A DNA stretch of 64,000 bases from Fluviicoccus keumensis (GCF_004217445.1 NZ_SHKX01000016.1:62001-126000); one strand, 5' to 3'; positions 52,304-61,865 are shown, numbered from the stretch's first letter. Notes: a model not told the origin generated them from the sequence alone. Numbers and translations are program-made.

Positions 52304-53338
52304 GTGCAATCCAAACGTCTGTGGCGCGCCGCTAGCCTGGCGCTGATTGTGATCAGCATGGGAGCCTTGCTGTACATGGCGCTCCATGACCCTTCCAGCC
52401 AGCCAGCCCCTACGCAGGCCGCCGCACCGGCTGCTTCGGTGCAGGTACATATCGCCGCGCCGATTTATACCTCCGGTCCGCTCAGCAAGTTATCGGCCGA
52501 CGAGCAGCAGCTGGCCCAGGCCATGATCGAACGTTTCGGCAAGAAATTGCAGCATCCCTTCTGGCGCATCCGCGCCATTGAAAGCCTGATGAAGGTGTTG
52601 CAGAAAAAATATCCGAATGACTGGAAGCAGCGACTGCGGGATCTGCTGAAGCTGTTTTTCCCCGAAGACGCCGCGCAATTGATGGCGACGCTGGATGCTT
52701 ACGACTCCTATAACGACTGGCTGAAGTCCATGCAGGGCGATCGCCAGTTCGGCAGCCGCGAGGAGCGGCTGCAGGCCGTCTGGGACAAGCGCCGCCAGTT
52801 GTTCGGCCAGGATGCGGACCTGATCTGGGCGGAGGAAATCAAGCAGGAAAAAGTGGACGCGGCCCTGAAGAAGCTGGATGGCTCCGGCCTGCCGGTAGCC
52901 GCGAAGGTGGACAGTTATGTCAAAACGCTGACCGAAGTCTACGGTCAGGATGCGCTGAACCCGGACAAGTCACACCCGGTGCAGATGATGGAAGGTTTCC
53001 TGACGCTGGATTCGGTGCAGGGCGAGTTGCGCGCGCAAAGCCCGGAACAGCAGCGGCAAACGCTGCGCAAGCTGCGGGAAGGGCTGGGGCTGAAGGATGA
53101 CGCCATCCAGCGGCTGGAGGCGCTGGACGAACAGCGGCAGCAGCGCTACAGCGCGGGCGAAAGCTACATGACCCAGCGCTCTGCGCTGGAGAAGCAGTAT
53201 CAGGGGGAAACCCTGCAGTTGCAGTTGAACGCCTTGCAGAACCGGCTGTTTGGCGAGGAGGAGGCGCAGTTCATCCGCAATGAGGAGGCCTCGGGATACT
53301 ATCGCTACAAGGAAAAACAGGTGGTAGGCGTGAATTGA
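52304..53338 (+). CDS. Lipase chaperone-like (foldase) membrane-anchored protein
   Basis: A 344-residue protein from GTG 52304 (GGGAG nine bases upstream). An N-terminal membrane helix (ALIVISMGALLYMALHD) and a Pro/Ala linker precede an all-helical region with repeated patterns such as AQSPEQQRQTLRKLREGLGLKD, ALDEQRQQRYSAGESYMTQR and LQNRLFGEEEAQFIRNEEA. These resemble helices of the lipase-specific foldases (Lif/LipB) that wrap a family I lipase in the periplasm. The usual RxxFDY-type motif near the N-terminus is not seen. Its position divergent from a family I lipase supports the call. Confidence 0.75.
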   Translation: MQSKRLWRAASLALIVISMGALLYMALHDPSSQPAPTQAAAPAASVQVHIAAPIYTSGPLSKLSADEQQLAQAMIERFGKKLQHPFWRIRAIESLMKVLQKKYPNDWKQRLRDLLKLFFPEDAAQLMATLDAYDSYNDWLKSMQGDRQFGSREERLQAVWDKRRQLFGQDADLIWAEEIKQEKVDAALKKLDGSGLPVAAKVDSYVKTLTEVYGQDALNPDKSHPVQMMEGFLTLDSVQGELRAQSPEQQRQTLRKLREGLGLKDDAIQRLEALDEQRQQRYSAGESYMTQRSALEKQYQGETLQLQLNALQNRLFGEEEAQFIRNEEASGYYRYKEKQVVGVN

Positions 53339-53379
53339 CCGACTGGCTGCGCGACGCCCGGGACGGGCGTCGCGCAGGC

Positions 53380-53823
53380 TCACTTCAGGCGCTTGCCGGT
53401 GCTGTCTTCAACGTGGATGGTCAGCGGAATGCCGCTTTGCACACTTTGCGAGACGGTGCAGAAGTCTTCAAACTGACCCAGAATCCGCTCCAGATGCTCC
53501 AGGTTTTCCGCCGGGCAGCCCAGGTTCAGCACCGCTTCCATGCCGGTGACGCGGATGCGGTTTTGCTCGTTGCGGCCGGTGGTGCAGGTCACCACGGTTT
53601 CCATTTTCCCCGGCTCCTGCTTGAACTTGCGCAGCGCGAACACCAGGCTGGCCGACAGGCAGTTGGCGACGGCGGCGGCCAGCAGGTGCTCCGGCGACGG
53701 GCCGTCGGCCTGTCCCAGCGGCGGCGGCAGGTCGGCGCTGAGGGCGGCGAAGGCCTCCCCGAAGTCGACCGTGAAACGGTAATCGTGCTCACGGATGATG
53801 CGGATGCTGAGTGACTCGCTCAT
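53380..53823 (-). CDS. OsmC/Ohr-family protein
   Basis: A 147-residue OsmC-fold protein with C55 (VANCLSASL) and C122 (EDFCTVSQSV), the pair of reactive cysteines that reduce organic hydroperoxides in this family. The GPSPEHLLAAAVA helix and the C-terminal IPLTIHVED strand are typical. It is closer to the YhfA/OsmC-like branch than to Ohr proper by overall pattern. It lies 14 bases upstream of the bamD stop, same strand as bamD, and probably forms a transcription unit with it. Confidence 0.88.
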   Translation of the reverse strand: MSESLSIRIIREHDYRFTVDFGEAFAALSADLPPPLGQADGPSPEHLLAAAVANCLSASLVFALRKFKQEPGKMETVVTCTTGRNEQNRIRVTGMEAVLNLGCPAENLEHLERILGQFEDFCTVSQSVQSGIPLTIHVEDSTGKRLK

Positions 53824-53837
53824 GACGGACCTCGGAC

Positions 53838-54707
53838 TCAGGGTTGGGCGGCGGGTGGCGGTGGCGGTGTGTCGCTGCTCTCGGTATTCGTGCTGCCGAT
53901 CAGGCCCCAGGTCGCCATGTTCAGCCAGGAGCGCTTTTCATTCTGCGGTCCCAGGTCAACCTTCGGCCTGCCTTTGGCATCGACATAATCCGGATAATTC
54001 AACTTCAGCGTCGCCAGGGTGGTGGCGGCCAGTTCGGGTTGGCCCAGCTTGTCATAGCAGAAGGCCGACATGGCCAGCGCTTCCGGGGTCTGCGGGGTCT
54101 GCGGGTAATTCTCGATGACCCAGCGCGAGCGGTTGAGGGCGCTGACCAGGGTGCCGCGCTTCAGGTAATAGCGGGCCGCGTGCATTTCCCCTTCGGCGAA
54201 ATTGTTGCGCAGGTCGATCATGCGCTGACGGGCGTCGGCGGCATAAGCGCTGTTCGGGAAGCGGGTCACCAGATCCCGGAAGATGGCGAAGGCGTTGCGG
54301 CTGTTGCTTTGATCGCGATGGGCCTCGTTCTGGTTGAACATGGCCAGCATGCTGTCGCGCCCGGACTCGAAGCTGGCCAGGCCTTTCAGGTACATCGCAT
54401 AGTCCAGCCGCTCATGTTGCGGGTGCAGGCGGATGAAACGGTCGGCAGCCGACAGGGCGCCACTGTAGTCCAGGTGCTTGAGGCGGGCATAAATCAGCTG
54501 CAGCTGGGCCTGTTCGGTGTAGCGGCCGACCGGAAAATGCGACTCCAGGGCTTCCAGATGCTTGGTGGCGGTCTCGAAATTGCCGAAGGCCAGCGACTTC
54601 TGGGCGGCGTCGTAATACTCTTTTTCGGAGAGGGACTGGGTCTTATCGGGGGCGTGGCTGCAGGCGGCGAGGGCCACGGCCAGTGCGAGGGCGGCATACC
54701 GACGCAT
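53838..54707 (-). CDS. bamD: Outer membrane assembly lipoprotein BamD
   Basis: Essential component of the BAM complex that inserts beta-barrel proteins. From ATG 54707 it has 289 residues with lipobox LAAC (cysteine at 16), then YYDAAQKSLAFGNFETATKHLEALESHFPVG and further TPR repeats (about five), a QTPEALAMSAFCYDKLGQPELA repeat and a proline-rich tail. ATG 54707 was chosen over an upstream in-frame start because it gives a clean lipoprotein signal. It is head-to-head with rluD, as in many beta- and gammaproteobacteria. Confidence 0.93.
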   Translation of the reverse strand: MRRYAALALAVALAACSHAPDKTQSLSEKEYYDAAQKSLAFGNFETATKHLEALESHFPVGRYTEQAQLQLIYARLKHLDYSGALSAADRFIRLHPQHERLDYAMYLKGLASFESGRDSMLAMFNQNEAHRDQSNSRNAFAIFRDLVTRFPNSAYAADARQRMIDLRNNFAEGEMHAARYYLKRGTLVSALNRSRWVIENYPQTPQTPEALAMSAFCYDKLGQPELAATTLATLKLNYPDYVDAKGRPKVDLGPQNEKRSWLNMATWGLIGSTNTESSDTPPPPPAAQP

Positions 54708-54771
54708 AATGTCTCTCAAAAGGGGGTAGAATTGCGCGTATTTAAGCACTTTATCCTTCGGCGCGCCAAAC

Positions 54772-55740
54772 ATGTCTACAGAATCCCAACATAGCCAGAC
54801 CCTTGAATCCCGTGTGCCGGTAGAGCTTTCCGGCTTGCGGCTGGATCAGGTCGCGGCCCAGCTTTTCGGGGATTTCTCCCGCGAGCGCCTGAAGTCCTGG
54901 ATCCAGGACGGCCACCTGACCGTGGACGGTAATCCCGGCCGTCCCAAGGACCGGCTGGCCGGCGGCGAAGACCTCCGCCTCAACGTGGTGCTGACCATCG
55001 AGACCGAAGCCCAACCGCAGGCGATGGACCTGAATATCCTCTACGAGGACGAACACCTGCTGGTGCTGGACAAGCCCGCCGGGCTGGTGGTGCATCCCGG
55101 CGCGGGTAATCCCGACGGTACGCTGCTGAACGCGCTGCTGGCGCATTGTCCCGACCTGCAGCACATTCCCCGCGCCGGTCTGGTGCACCGCATCGACAAG
55201 GACACCAGCGGCTTGCTGGTGGTGGCGAAAACGCTGGCGGCGCAGGCAGATCTGGTGGAGCAGCTGTCCGAGAAGACGGTGTACCGGGAATACGAGGCGG
55301 TGGTGCAGGGCGTGTTGGTCAGCGGCGGCACCATTGATGCACCGATCGGCCGTCACCCCAACGAGCGGGTGAAAATGGCGGTCATTCCCGGCGGCAAGCC
55401 CGCGGTGACGCATTACCGGGTCATTACCCGTTTCCGCGGCCATACCCACGTACGGGTGCAGCTGGAAACCGGCCGCACCCACCAGATCCGCGTGCACTTC
55501 GCCCACAAGGGCCATCCGCTGCTGGGTGATCCGGTCTACGGCGGCCGTCACCGTCATCCCAAGGGCGCCACGCCCGAGTTGCTGGATATCCTGGCGCGCT
55601 TCCCGCGCCAGGCGCTGCATGCCCGCCGCCTGGGTCTGGAGCATCCGGCCAGCGGAGAGGAGATGCAGTTCGAGTCGCCGCTGCCCGCCGATTTCCAGGA
55701 GCTGCTGCAGATATTGGCGCGGGATGCGGCGGAGGGTTGA
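54772..55740 (+). CDS. rluD: 23S rRNA pseudouridine synthase RluD
   Basis: RluA-family pseudouridine synthase that modifies U1911, U1915 and U1917 of 23S rRNA helix 69. An S4-like RNA-binding domain (LRLDQVAAQLFGDFSRERLKSWI) precedes the catalytic domain with LVLDKPAGLVVHPG and the active-site HRIDKDTSGL (D142). ETGRTHQIRVHFAHKGHPLLGDPVYGG completes the family pattern. Length 322 is standard. The 64-base divergent spacer is shared with bamD. Confidence 0.95.
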   Translation: MSTESQHSQTLESRVPVELSGLRLDQVAAQLFGDFSRERLKSWIQDGHLTVDGNPGRPKDRLAGGEDLRLNVVLTIETEAQPQAMDLNILYEDEHLLVLDKPAGLVVHPGAGNPDGTLLNALLAHCPDLQHIPRAGLVHRIDKDTSGLLVVAKTLAAQADLVEQLSEKTVYREYEAVVQGVLVSGGTIDAPIGRHPNERVKMAVIPGGKPAVTHYRVITRFRGHTHVRVQLETGRTHQIRVHFAHKGHPLLGDPVYGGRHRHPKGATPELLDILARFPRQALHARRLGLEHPASGEEMQFESPLPADFQELLQILARDAAEG

Positions 55741-56364
55741 TTACATCCCCAGCAGGCCCTTCTTCGCGGTCTTGCGGATTTCCTGCTCGTCTTGCCATTC
55801 CACCAGGCCGGTCTTCAGGTTCATCAGTTTCAGGGTGAATTTGTAATAGACCGATTTGGTCTTGGTGAACTTGTTGTAGATATCGCCGGTGCCGCCCGCT
55901 TCCTTGACGATGCTGCTGAGGTTGCCGTAATACATGTATTCGGCGCCGATCATCTGCCCGAACTTGATGGCGGTGCGCGGGTCGACCAACTCATCGCTGT
56001 TCTGGAACTTCAACTGGCTGCGCGCCGATTCCACCCGCGACATGTCCACCAGCCGCACGCGGCCGGACTGCAACAGTTTCGTGGTCATGCTGTCCAGCAC
56101 CGACTCGGTATCAATATGCTCGTCGGTCTTGTTGGCGATGCGCTCGACGAACAGCACCGGCCGCTTGTTGGCGGCGGTGGCTTCGCCAATGACCGGCGAG
56201 GCCAGCAGCGATTCGGTCATGCTCTTGGCGGTCATTTGCAGGTCGGTGGAACCGAAGCGTTCGTTGACGGTTTCCTGGGCCTGCGGGTCGCCGTACTTGA
56301 CGCTGGCGCAGCCGCCCAGGGCGGCCGCGATAACCACGGTGCTGATCAGGGCTGTGTTCTTCAT
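55741..56364 (-). CDS. lpoB: Penicillin-binding protein activator LpoB-like lipoprotein
   Basis: A 207-residue outer-membrane lipoprotein (lipobox LGGC). The LpoB/PBP1b-activator domain is seen in RPVLFVERIANKTDEHIDTESVLDSMTTKLLQSGRVRLVD and later KFTLKLMNLKTGLVEWQDEQEIRK. In E. coli LpoB reaches through the peptidoglycan to stimulate PBP1b; here it is paired with a COG3014 lipoprotein, a set also annotated with FlgO-like proteins. Translation overlaps no neighbour; a 9-base gap separates it from the upstream gene. Confidence 0.85.
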   Translation of the reverse strand: MKNTALISTVVIAAALGGCASVKYGDPQAQETVNERFGSTDLQMTAKSMTESLLASPVIGEATAANKRPVLFVERIANKTDEHIDTESVLDSMTTKLLQSGRVRLVDMSRVESARSQLKFQNSDELVDPRTAIKFGQMIGAEYMYYGNLSSIVKEAGGTGDIYNKFTKTKSVYYKFTLKLMNLKTGLVEWQDEQEIRKTAKKGLLGM

Positions 56365-56373
56365 GGTGTTCTC

Positions 56374-57738
56374 CTACAGCGGCCAACTGGCCGCATAGTA
56401 CTGGTTGTCCACCTGCACCACCCGTAACAGGGTCAGGCGCTGGCGGTTGACGGTCAGCTTGACGGACGTGACGCCGTTCAGGCGAATTTCCTGTTCCCCT
56501 TCGGGCAGGTTGAAGCGGGCGATGTGGGTATAGCGCGGCAGGGTCAGCCAGCTGCGCAGGTCGGCCTGTTCGCTGATCAGGTTCCACGCCCCCACCAGCA
56601 CGCCCAGCAGGCTGCCGCCCTTGTCGGCGCTTTCTTCCTGCATGCGGTGCTTGGTCTGCGCACGCAAGGTCTGGCGCAGCAGCAGCGCGGGCAGGCGATC
56701 TTTCAAGGCGCGGGCGGCCAGCGCCTGCACATCGGTCACCGGCCGGGTCAGCACCGGTTGTTTCAGGGCGCCGCTTTCCAGTCTCAGCGGGGCGGAGGCC
56801 TGCCAGGGCTGTGGATAATAGGGAATGGCCAGCACGTACCAGGCCTCCGGCCACGGGAAGGGCAGGAACAGCTCCTGACGTGGGGGAACCAGCCCCTCCT
56901 CGAACAGCACCACCACCGAACCTTCGTCAGCCTTGGCCGCCGGGGCCGGTTTCGGCAGCTTCAGCAGTGAAAAATCCTCGCGCCGGTTCAGCCGCGCCGC
57001 CAGACGGGCGACGTCCTGCGCCAGCACCGGGTGTTCCGGGGTCAGGGCGAGGGCGCGCTTGTAGTCAATGTAGGCGTCGTCCCACTGCCCGGCGGCTTCG
57101 TAAAGCACGCCCGCCAGATACAGCGACCACGCATTCTGGCTGGCCGAGCCGGTGCGGGCGGCCAGGCTGTCGAGATTGGCGGTTTGGCTGCTGTAATGTT
57201 CCCGCGCCATCGGCGGCAGCGGCTCTGCATCTTCCTGGCTTTCGTGGCTGTCGCGAGCCTTGTCCTGCAGGGTTTGCGCTTGCCGCATCTCCACCATCGC
57301 GCCTTCACGGTCGTTGGCGCTCAGGTAATTCAGCGCCTGATAGGTATGCAGGAAAATCTGCTCGTGGACGGGAAGACGGTAGGTGATGACATTGTCGTTG
57401 CTGACCAGTGACAGCCCCTGGTTGGCGGTCTGGCTGGCGGAAATGGCGGCCTTGTCGGCTTCGCGCCGTTCCAGACGGTCGGCCTCGGCGAAGGCGGCTC
57501 GGCTGGCGGCGGCATCTCCCTGCAGCTGCGTCAGTCGGCCTTCTTCCAGGCGCGCCAGCGCAGCGTCACGCCCGCTTTTGACCTTGCGCGCTTCGTCTAC
57601 CGCCGCCGGCAGGGCGGCGGTGGCGAGGGCGTGCGTGTAACCGCCCGCGCGCAGCGGGTAAGGGGTCAGAATGCTGTTGCTGGCGCAGCCCGTCAGGGCC
57701 AGCATCATCAACAACCATAGGCTCAGGCGCGGCGGCAT
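56374..57738 (-). CDS. COG3014-family TPR lipoprotein
   Basis: A 454-residue lipoprotein with lipobox LTGC (cysteine at 18). The N-terminal two thirds are TPR-like helices (LARLEEGRLTQLQGDAAASRAAFAEADRLE; AWSLYLAGVLYEAAGQWDDAYIDYKRALALTPEHPV). The C-terminal part is beta-rich (LRLESGALKQPVLTRPVTDV). It matches by recall the COG3014 group found directly upstream of LpoB-like genes. An envelope role tied to peptidoglycan synthesis is inferred from that pairing. Confidence 0.82.
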   Translation of the reverse strand: MPPRLSLWLLMMLALTGCASNSILTPYPLRAGGYTHALATAALPAAVDEARKVKSGRDAALARLEEGRLTQLQGDAAASRAAFAEADRLERREADKAAISASQTANQGLSLVSNDNVITYRLPVHEQIFLHTYQALNYLSANDREGAMVEMRQAQTLQDKARDSHESQEDAEPLPPMAREHYSSQTANLDSLAARTGSASQNAWSLYLAGVLYEAAGQWDDAYIDYKRALALTPEHPVLAQDVARLAARLNRREDFSLLKLPKPAPAAKADEGSVVVLFEEGLVPPRQELFLPFPWPEAWYVLAIPYYPQPWQASAPLRLESGALKQPVLTRPVTDVQALAARALKDRLPALLLRQTLRAQTKHRMQEESADKGGSLLGVLVGAWNLISEQADLRSWLTLPRYTHIARFNLPEGEQEIRLNGVTSVKLTVNRQRLTLLRVVQVDNQYYAASWPL

Positions 57739-57801
57739 GGCGGCTCGGGATACGGGTATGCTGTCAGTCTAGCAGTCGGCCGGTTGCGGCTGTGTTGCTG
57801 T

Positions 57802-58527
57802 TTATTGCCGGATGCCGGGGCGGAACGACGGCGTTTCGCGGCTGTTCAGGGCTTGTTGGTCCGGAGGCTGGCGTTCCAGAACCTTGAGCACGTTCAACAT
57901 GGTCAGGTAGGGCCCCTGGCGCTGGACGAAATTGCTGGCCCATACCGGCAGTTTGCCGCCCGGATCCATGATCACCTCGCCCTTGAAGTAGATGCGCCCT
58001 TCGGCGATTTCGTTGATCTTGCTGTCCATGCGCGCATAGGGCATGCGCACGCGACCGGGTTGCTCGGGGTAATAGTCGTTGACGGAGTTGGCCTGCACGA
58101 CGGCGCGCTGGCCGTTATGGAGGTACTCGGCGGTGAAGTGCAGCACCACGTCACGATCGGGGAAGCCCATCGGCGGGCTGAAAACGACATAGACGTAGGC
58201 TTCCAGCGGTGAAATCACCTTCAGGGGCCGGATTTCCTTCAAGCGCCAGAACCATTGCGGGTAGCGCTCGTAATCCAGCAGCAGGCCGACCATGTCCTTG
58301 ACGGTGGCGGGGATCTCGGCTTCGGCCTTCATCGAGCGCACGCGCTCGTGGTCTTCGCGTTTGGTATAGATCTGGATGTTGCGGGGCTTGTCATCCTTGA
58401 TCAGCTGCCACTGGCGCGTTTGCGCCGGCTGCAGCGCGGCCACGTCCTCACCGTCGGCCAGGGCGGCTTGCCAAGGGGCGCAAAGCGGCAGTAGCAGCAG
58501 ATACAGCCGAAGGAAACGCAGGAACAT
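57802..58527 (-). CDS. START-domain (SRPBCC-like) exported protein
   Basis: A 241-residue protein with signal peptide (MFLRFLRLYLLLLPLCAPWQAALA) and a helix-grip START domain: IQIYTKREDHERVRSMKAEAEIPATVKDMVGLLLDYERYPQWFW, YVYVVFSPPMGFPDRDVVLHF and EGRIYFKGEVIMDPGG. It likely binds a lipid in the periplasm. The neighbouring genes are envelope proteins, but it has its own spacer on both sides. Ligand unknown. Confidence 0.85.
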   Translation of the reverse strand: MFLRFLRLYLLLLPLCAPWQAALADGEDVAALQPAQTRQWQLIKDDKPRNIQIYTKREDHERVRSMKAEAEIPATVKDMVGLLLDYERYPQWFWRLKEIRPLKVISPLEAYVYVVFSPPMGFPDRDVVLHFTAEYLHNGQRAVVQANSVNDYYPEQPGRVRMPYARMDSKINEIAEGRIYFKGEVIMDPGGKLPVWASNFVQRQGPYLTMLNVLKVLERQPPDQQALNSRETPSFRPGIRQ

Positions 58528-58641
58528 ATCGATCTGGTTATTCTTGTTGGGATGGTTAAAAGCTGATCACGAGAATAGCATTTGTTCTGCGATCCCGTTC
58601 ATGTTTTACATTTTTTCGCCGTGGCGGCGGGGTCCTGTCGC

Positions 58642-59856
58642 TCAGTGGCTCACTCCCGCCGCCGTTTCAGTCCTTTTCAGCCACTGACGGAACGCGGCGG
58701 AACGGGCGAAGGCCTGCAGTGAAGCGTCCTGATCCAGTTTGTCCAGTCGGTAGTCAAAGCGACGGTACAGGATGTCGGCCATCAGCAGAGCTTCCTCGTC
58801 ACGGTGCGCAGCGGCATAGTAATGCATCATCCGCCAGTAGAGCATGCTGTAGCCATCATCGGTATCCAGCGCGTGCAGGAAGACGCGGCGCACCGCGTCG
58901 GCATCCTGCATTTGTTCATGGCAGTGCAGGCGGAGCACATCCATGCCGGGATGGTACCCCCAGGCCGTTTCCAGCTGATCAATCGCCTTCAGCATTTCCG
59001 GGCAGTTCTGGTCGATACTGTGCAGCTGCAACCGGTACGCCGTCGGCTCATTCGCGGGCCGGTTCTCGATGACAAGCCCCAGCGCTTCGCGGTATTTGCC
59101 CGGATTGCCCTCGGCCGCGCGCAGGTAGTTTTGCTGGAACGTCGTCTGGCGTCGCCCTTCCGGGCTCAGGGTGTTTTCAAATACATTGATCAGCTGTTTG
59201 TTGTCCGCCCGCGCGAAGGCGGCAAGCATTTCCGGGATGCCCCGGCCTGAGGAGGCTGGCGGTGTGGTCGAAGCGCGCTGCCAGGGCAGGTTGTAACCCT
59301 CCGCCGCCGTGTCGCCGCCAAGCATGGCCGGCATGAGGATGGCGAAAAAGCTGCCCATGACCCGCGAAAAGGGCTGGTTGGTCATCGAGTCCCGCATTTC
59401 GATCATGCCAATCCCGTCCCCGACCTGTGCCAGGGTCATGCGGACAGCATAAAAAAGCTCGCCCCTTTCAAGGAAGCCGTCATTGATCAGGGTGCACTCG
59501 GCGCGGTTGTCGGGCAGGGGTTTGTATCCCGCCAGGTACCACTGGCCGGTGCGGGCCCGGATGTTGGCGAAGAAACCGTGTCGCAGCTGCATGCGCCAGC
59601 GCTGGCGCACGATCGGATTGGCGAGCTCGGCGGTTGCGCGGGCGGGAAGATGCTGCTGGATTTCATCCATGACCTGCACCACGGAAACCCGTTCATCCAT
59701 CCGGTCGTTATCCTTGCTTTCCAGCAGGGCGGGCAAATCCAGACAGAAATCCTGCATCGAGTACGTGTTGAATATCTTCTCCGGGTTGACGGCTTCCGCC
59801 GCCTGCGCAACCTGCAGGGAAAGGGTCAGCAGGCAGAGACCGGTCAACCTTCTCAA
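58642..59856 (-). CDS. Exported hypothetical protein, coupled to DUF3857 protein
   Basis: A 404-residue protein with signal peptide (MRRLTGLCLLTLSLQVAQA). The N-terminal half is mixed alpha/beta (VQVMDEIQQHLPARATAELA; LAQVGDGIGMIEMRDSMTNQPFSRVMG); the C-terminal half is helical with TPR-like pieces (AIDQLETAWGYHPGMDVLRLHCHEQ; MLYWRMMHYYAAAHRDEEALLMADIL). No family is recognised. Its ATG overlaps the stop of the upstream DUF3857/transglutaminase gene by four bases, so the two are co-translated and probably act together in the periplasm. Confidence 0.7.
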   Translation of the reverse strand: MRRLTGLCLLTLSLQVAQAAEAVNPEKIFNTYSMQDFCLDLPALLESKDNDRMDERVSVVQVMDEIQQHLPARATAELANPIVRQRWRMQLRHGFFANIRARTGQWYLAGYKPLPDNRAECTLINDGFLERGELFYAVRMTLAQVGDGIGMIEMRDSMTNQPFSRVMGSFFAILMPAMLGGDTAAEGYNLPWQRASTTPPASSGRGIPEMLAAFARADNKQLINVFENTLSPEGRRQTTFQQNYLRAAEGNPGKYREALGLVIENRPANEPTAYRLQLHSIDQNCPEMLKAIDQLETAWGYHPGMDVLRLHCHEQMQDADAVRRVFLHALDTDDGYSMLYWRMMHYYAAAHRDEEALLMADILYRRFDYRLDKLDQDASLQAFARSAAFRQWLKRTETAAGVSH

Positions 59857-61865
59857 CGGTGTTCTCCGCGCACCCGCTTGCGGACTTCCTGGATTTCCGC
59901 ATAGCCGCTTTTTTCCGGCTGCATGAAGCTGATCGAGAACTCCATCTGCTTGCGGGCCTCGCGCACGGCTTTCTGGAAGGCGGGAAAGTCCGTGGCTGCG
60001 ACTTCCGGGGTTTTGATCAGCAGTTCGCTGTGGTTGTAGTAAGTCCGGTCGTAATAGCGGTCCTGGCTGCTGAAGCGGAAGGCTTTTTCGTCCATCACGA
60101 TGGGCGGCGTATTCAGTTTGAGGTTGAGGTTGCTGGGCAGGTGCAGGTAGATGCGGGTGCTGACCACGCGCGGGGTCGGCAACGCGACGGGCGCCTTGCG
60201 TTCAACGGTGTTGGGTGCGCGCAATACATCCGCATAAGAAGCCAGCACGAACGGTGCGCTGATCTTGGGGATGTTGCCTTCATCGTATTTCTGCCAGAAG
60301 CTGTCCAGCTGGTAGAACTCCCGGATCACGAAGCGGTTGTGTTCGGGGTCATCCTCGTATTCCAGCGGCTTCAGTACACGCAGGTCGTCGTGGTACTGGC
60401 TGGCGAAATCAGCCCAGGCCTTGCGGATTTCCATGATCGGGCGGTTGCTGAAATATTCCCGCTGCGCCTCGGCGGCGTTGCCCTCAAACGTGGTGACGGA
60501 TTGCAGGCGGATCGGCCCGGAAAAGTCTTCGGCGAAGTAATGCTCTTCCACATTCATGGTGTTGACCACGGGCAGGGTGTCGTACATCTTCATCAGCGTC
60601 GGGTTCGGATCGCCGATCACCAGCGCGTATCCGAAGTCCTGCCAGCCGATATCCTGCAATTTTCCGGTCTGAAAGCGGCGGGTGCTGTCCAGCCAGTAGT
60701 TCTTGCCGTCCAGCCGCACCAGCGTGATCACATGGTCAAAGACACCGGGGCTGGCCAGTTCGTCGGCGATGCCCTTCTGGAAACGGGTGGAAACCAGCGC
60801 CGGCCAGGCGTTGATGCCGCGACGCTGCAACAGCTTGGAGAGCAGCAGGGCCTTGTCCTTGCAATCGCCATAGCGGGTTTTCAGCACTTCTTCGGGCGGG
60901 CGCGGCCGGTGTGAGTTTTCACCGAATTCCAGGCCCAGATAGCGGACGTCGTTTTGCACGGCGAACAGTGCTTTCGGAATGAACTCCTCGGGCGATTTCG
61001 CGCTTGCATTCAAGCGTGCATAGAGGGCGTCGAACAGCGGGCCGGTCTTGACGGCTTCGGCGCTGTAAAGTTGCCCCGCCCATTGATCGACATCGTTCCA
61101 GCTGCCGTATTCGCTGAATTCCAGCCAGCTGTAGGGGGAATAGGAAACCGGCGTGTTGTCTTCAAAGGCGGGAACCGGAACATGCGTCAGCTCGATCACA
61201 TATTCCTGACCGCCGTTTGCGGGACGGGGGGCCAGGTCGAGGCCGGGCTGGTTGAACGCCTTGATGTGCAAGGGGTGCTGGTCGGACGTCAGCAGCCGGA
61301 CGTGCAGGCGCTCGATGCCGTATTTGCCGTTCAGTCCGACGAAACCGAACTGGCGGTCGCCGAAAATCGGATTGCTGCCGGTCACCGTATAGCTGTAATC
61401 GACAATGTCGCCGGTGCGGATATCGTCAAGGATGACCAGCGCGGTGGCGGTGCCGTCATGAATGCCTTCCCCCAATTGCTCTTCGCGCGCCACCACGCGG
61501 ATGTTGGCCTTGCGGGTCAGGTCGCGTACTTCCGCGCCACGGCGGACCAGAATCCGGTGGATGGCCAGCTTTTCAAAGGCGGGATTGAAATGCAGCTTCA
61601 GCTCGGAGATTTCCTCCACGCCCGCCGTGGTCTGCGGCGTGTAAACCCGGCGTCTGTAAGTGGCGAAAGGCGCACCCACATGAATCTGGTCATCGGTCAG
61701 CAGGGTCGTCAGCGCCTGTTGCTCGGTCTTGGCCGGGGCATCGGCTTCTCCGATCGGCGAGACCCAGGCGGGAGGCGGGCTGAAGCTGTATTCGGCCGCA
61801 CTCAAGGCCGGCAGGGCGGTTACCAGCAGGGCCCAGAACAGGGCAATCCGGAAAGGGAAGGGCAT
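59853..61865 (-). CDS. DUF3857 and transglutaminase-domain exported protein
   Basis: A 670-residue protein. The signal peptide MPFPFRIALFWALLVTALPALSA starts at ATG 61865; an ATG at 61877 would add three acidic-containing residues. DUF3857 spans about 40-230 (FEKLAIHRILVRRGAEVRDLTRKANIRVV; GDIVDYSYTVTGSNPIFG). A transglutaminase-like core follows with TRYGDCKDKALLLSKLLQRRG holding the catalytic cysteine and FDHVITLVRLDGKNYWLDSTRR holding the histidine and aspartate. It is probably a peptidase-like or amide-forming enzyme of the periplasm. Coupled to the 404-residue gene downstream. Confidence 0.85.
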   Translation of the reverse strand: MPFPFRIALFWALLVTALPALSAAEYSFSPPPAWVSPIGEADAPAKTEQQALTTLLTDDQIHVGAPFATYRRRVYTPQTTAGVEEISELKLHFNPAFEKLAIHRILVRRGAEVRDLTRKANIRVVAREEQLGEGIHDGTATALVILDDIRTGDIVDYSYTVTGSNPIFGDRQFGFVGLNGKYGIERLHVRLLTSDQHPLHIKAFNQPGLDLAPRPANGGQEYVIELTHVPVPAFEDNTPVSYSPYSWLEFSEYGSWNDVDQWAGQLYSAEAVKTGPLFDALYARLNASAKSPEEFIPKALFAVQNDVRYLGLEFGENSHRPRPPEEVLKTRYGDCKDKALLLSKLLQRRGINAWPALVSTRFQKGIADELASPGVFDHVITLVRLDGKNYWLDSTRRFQTGKLQDIGWQDFGYALVIGDPNPTLMKMYDTLPVVNTMNVEEHYFAEDFSGPIRLQSVTTFEGNAAEAQREYFSNRPIMEIRKAWADFASQYHDDLRVLKPLEYEDDPEHNRFVIREFYQLDSFWQKYDEGNIPKISAPFVLASYADVLRAPNTVERKAPVALPTPRVVSTRIYLHLPSNLNLKLNTPPIVMDEKAFRFSSQDRYYDRTYYNHSELLIKTPEVAATDFPAFQKAVREARKQMEFSISFMQPEKSGYAEIQEVRKRVRGEHR

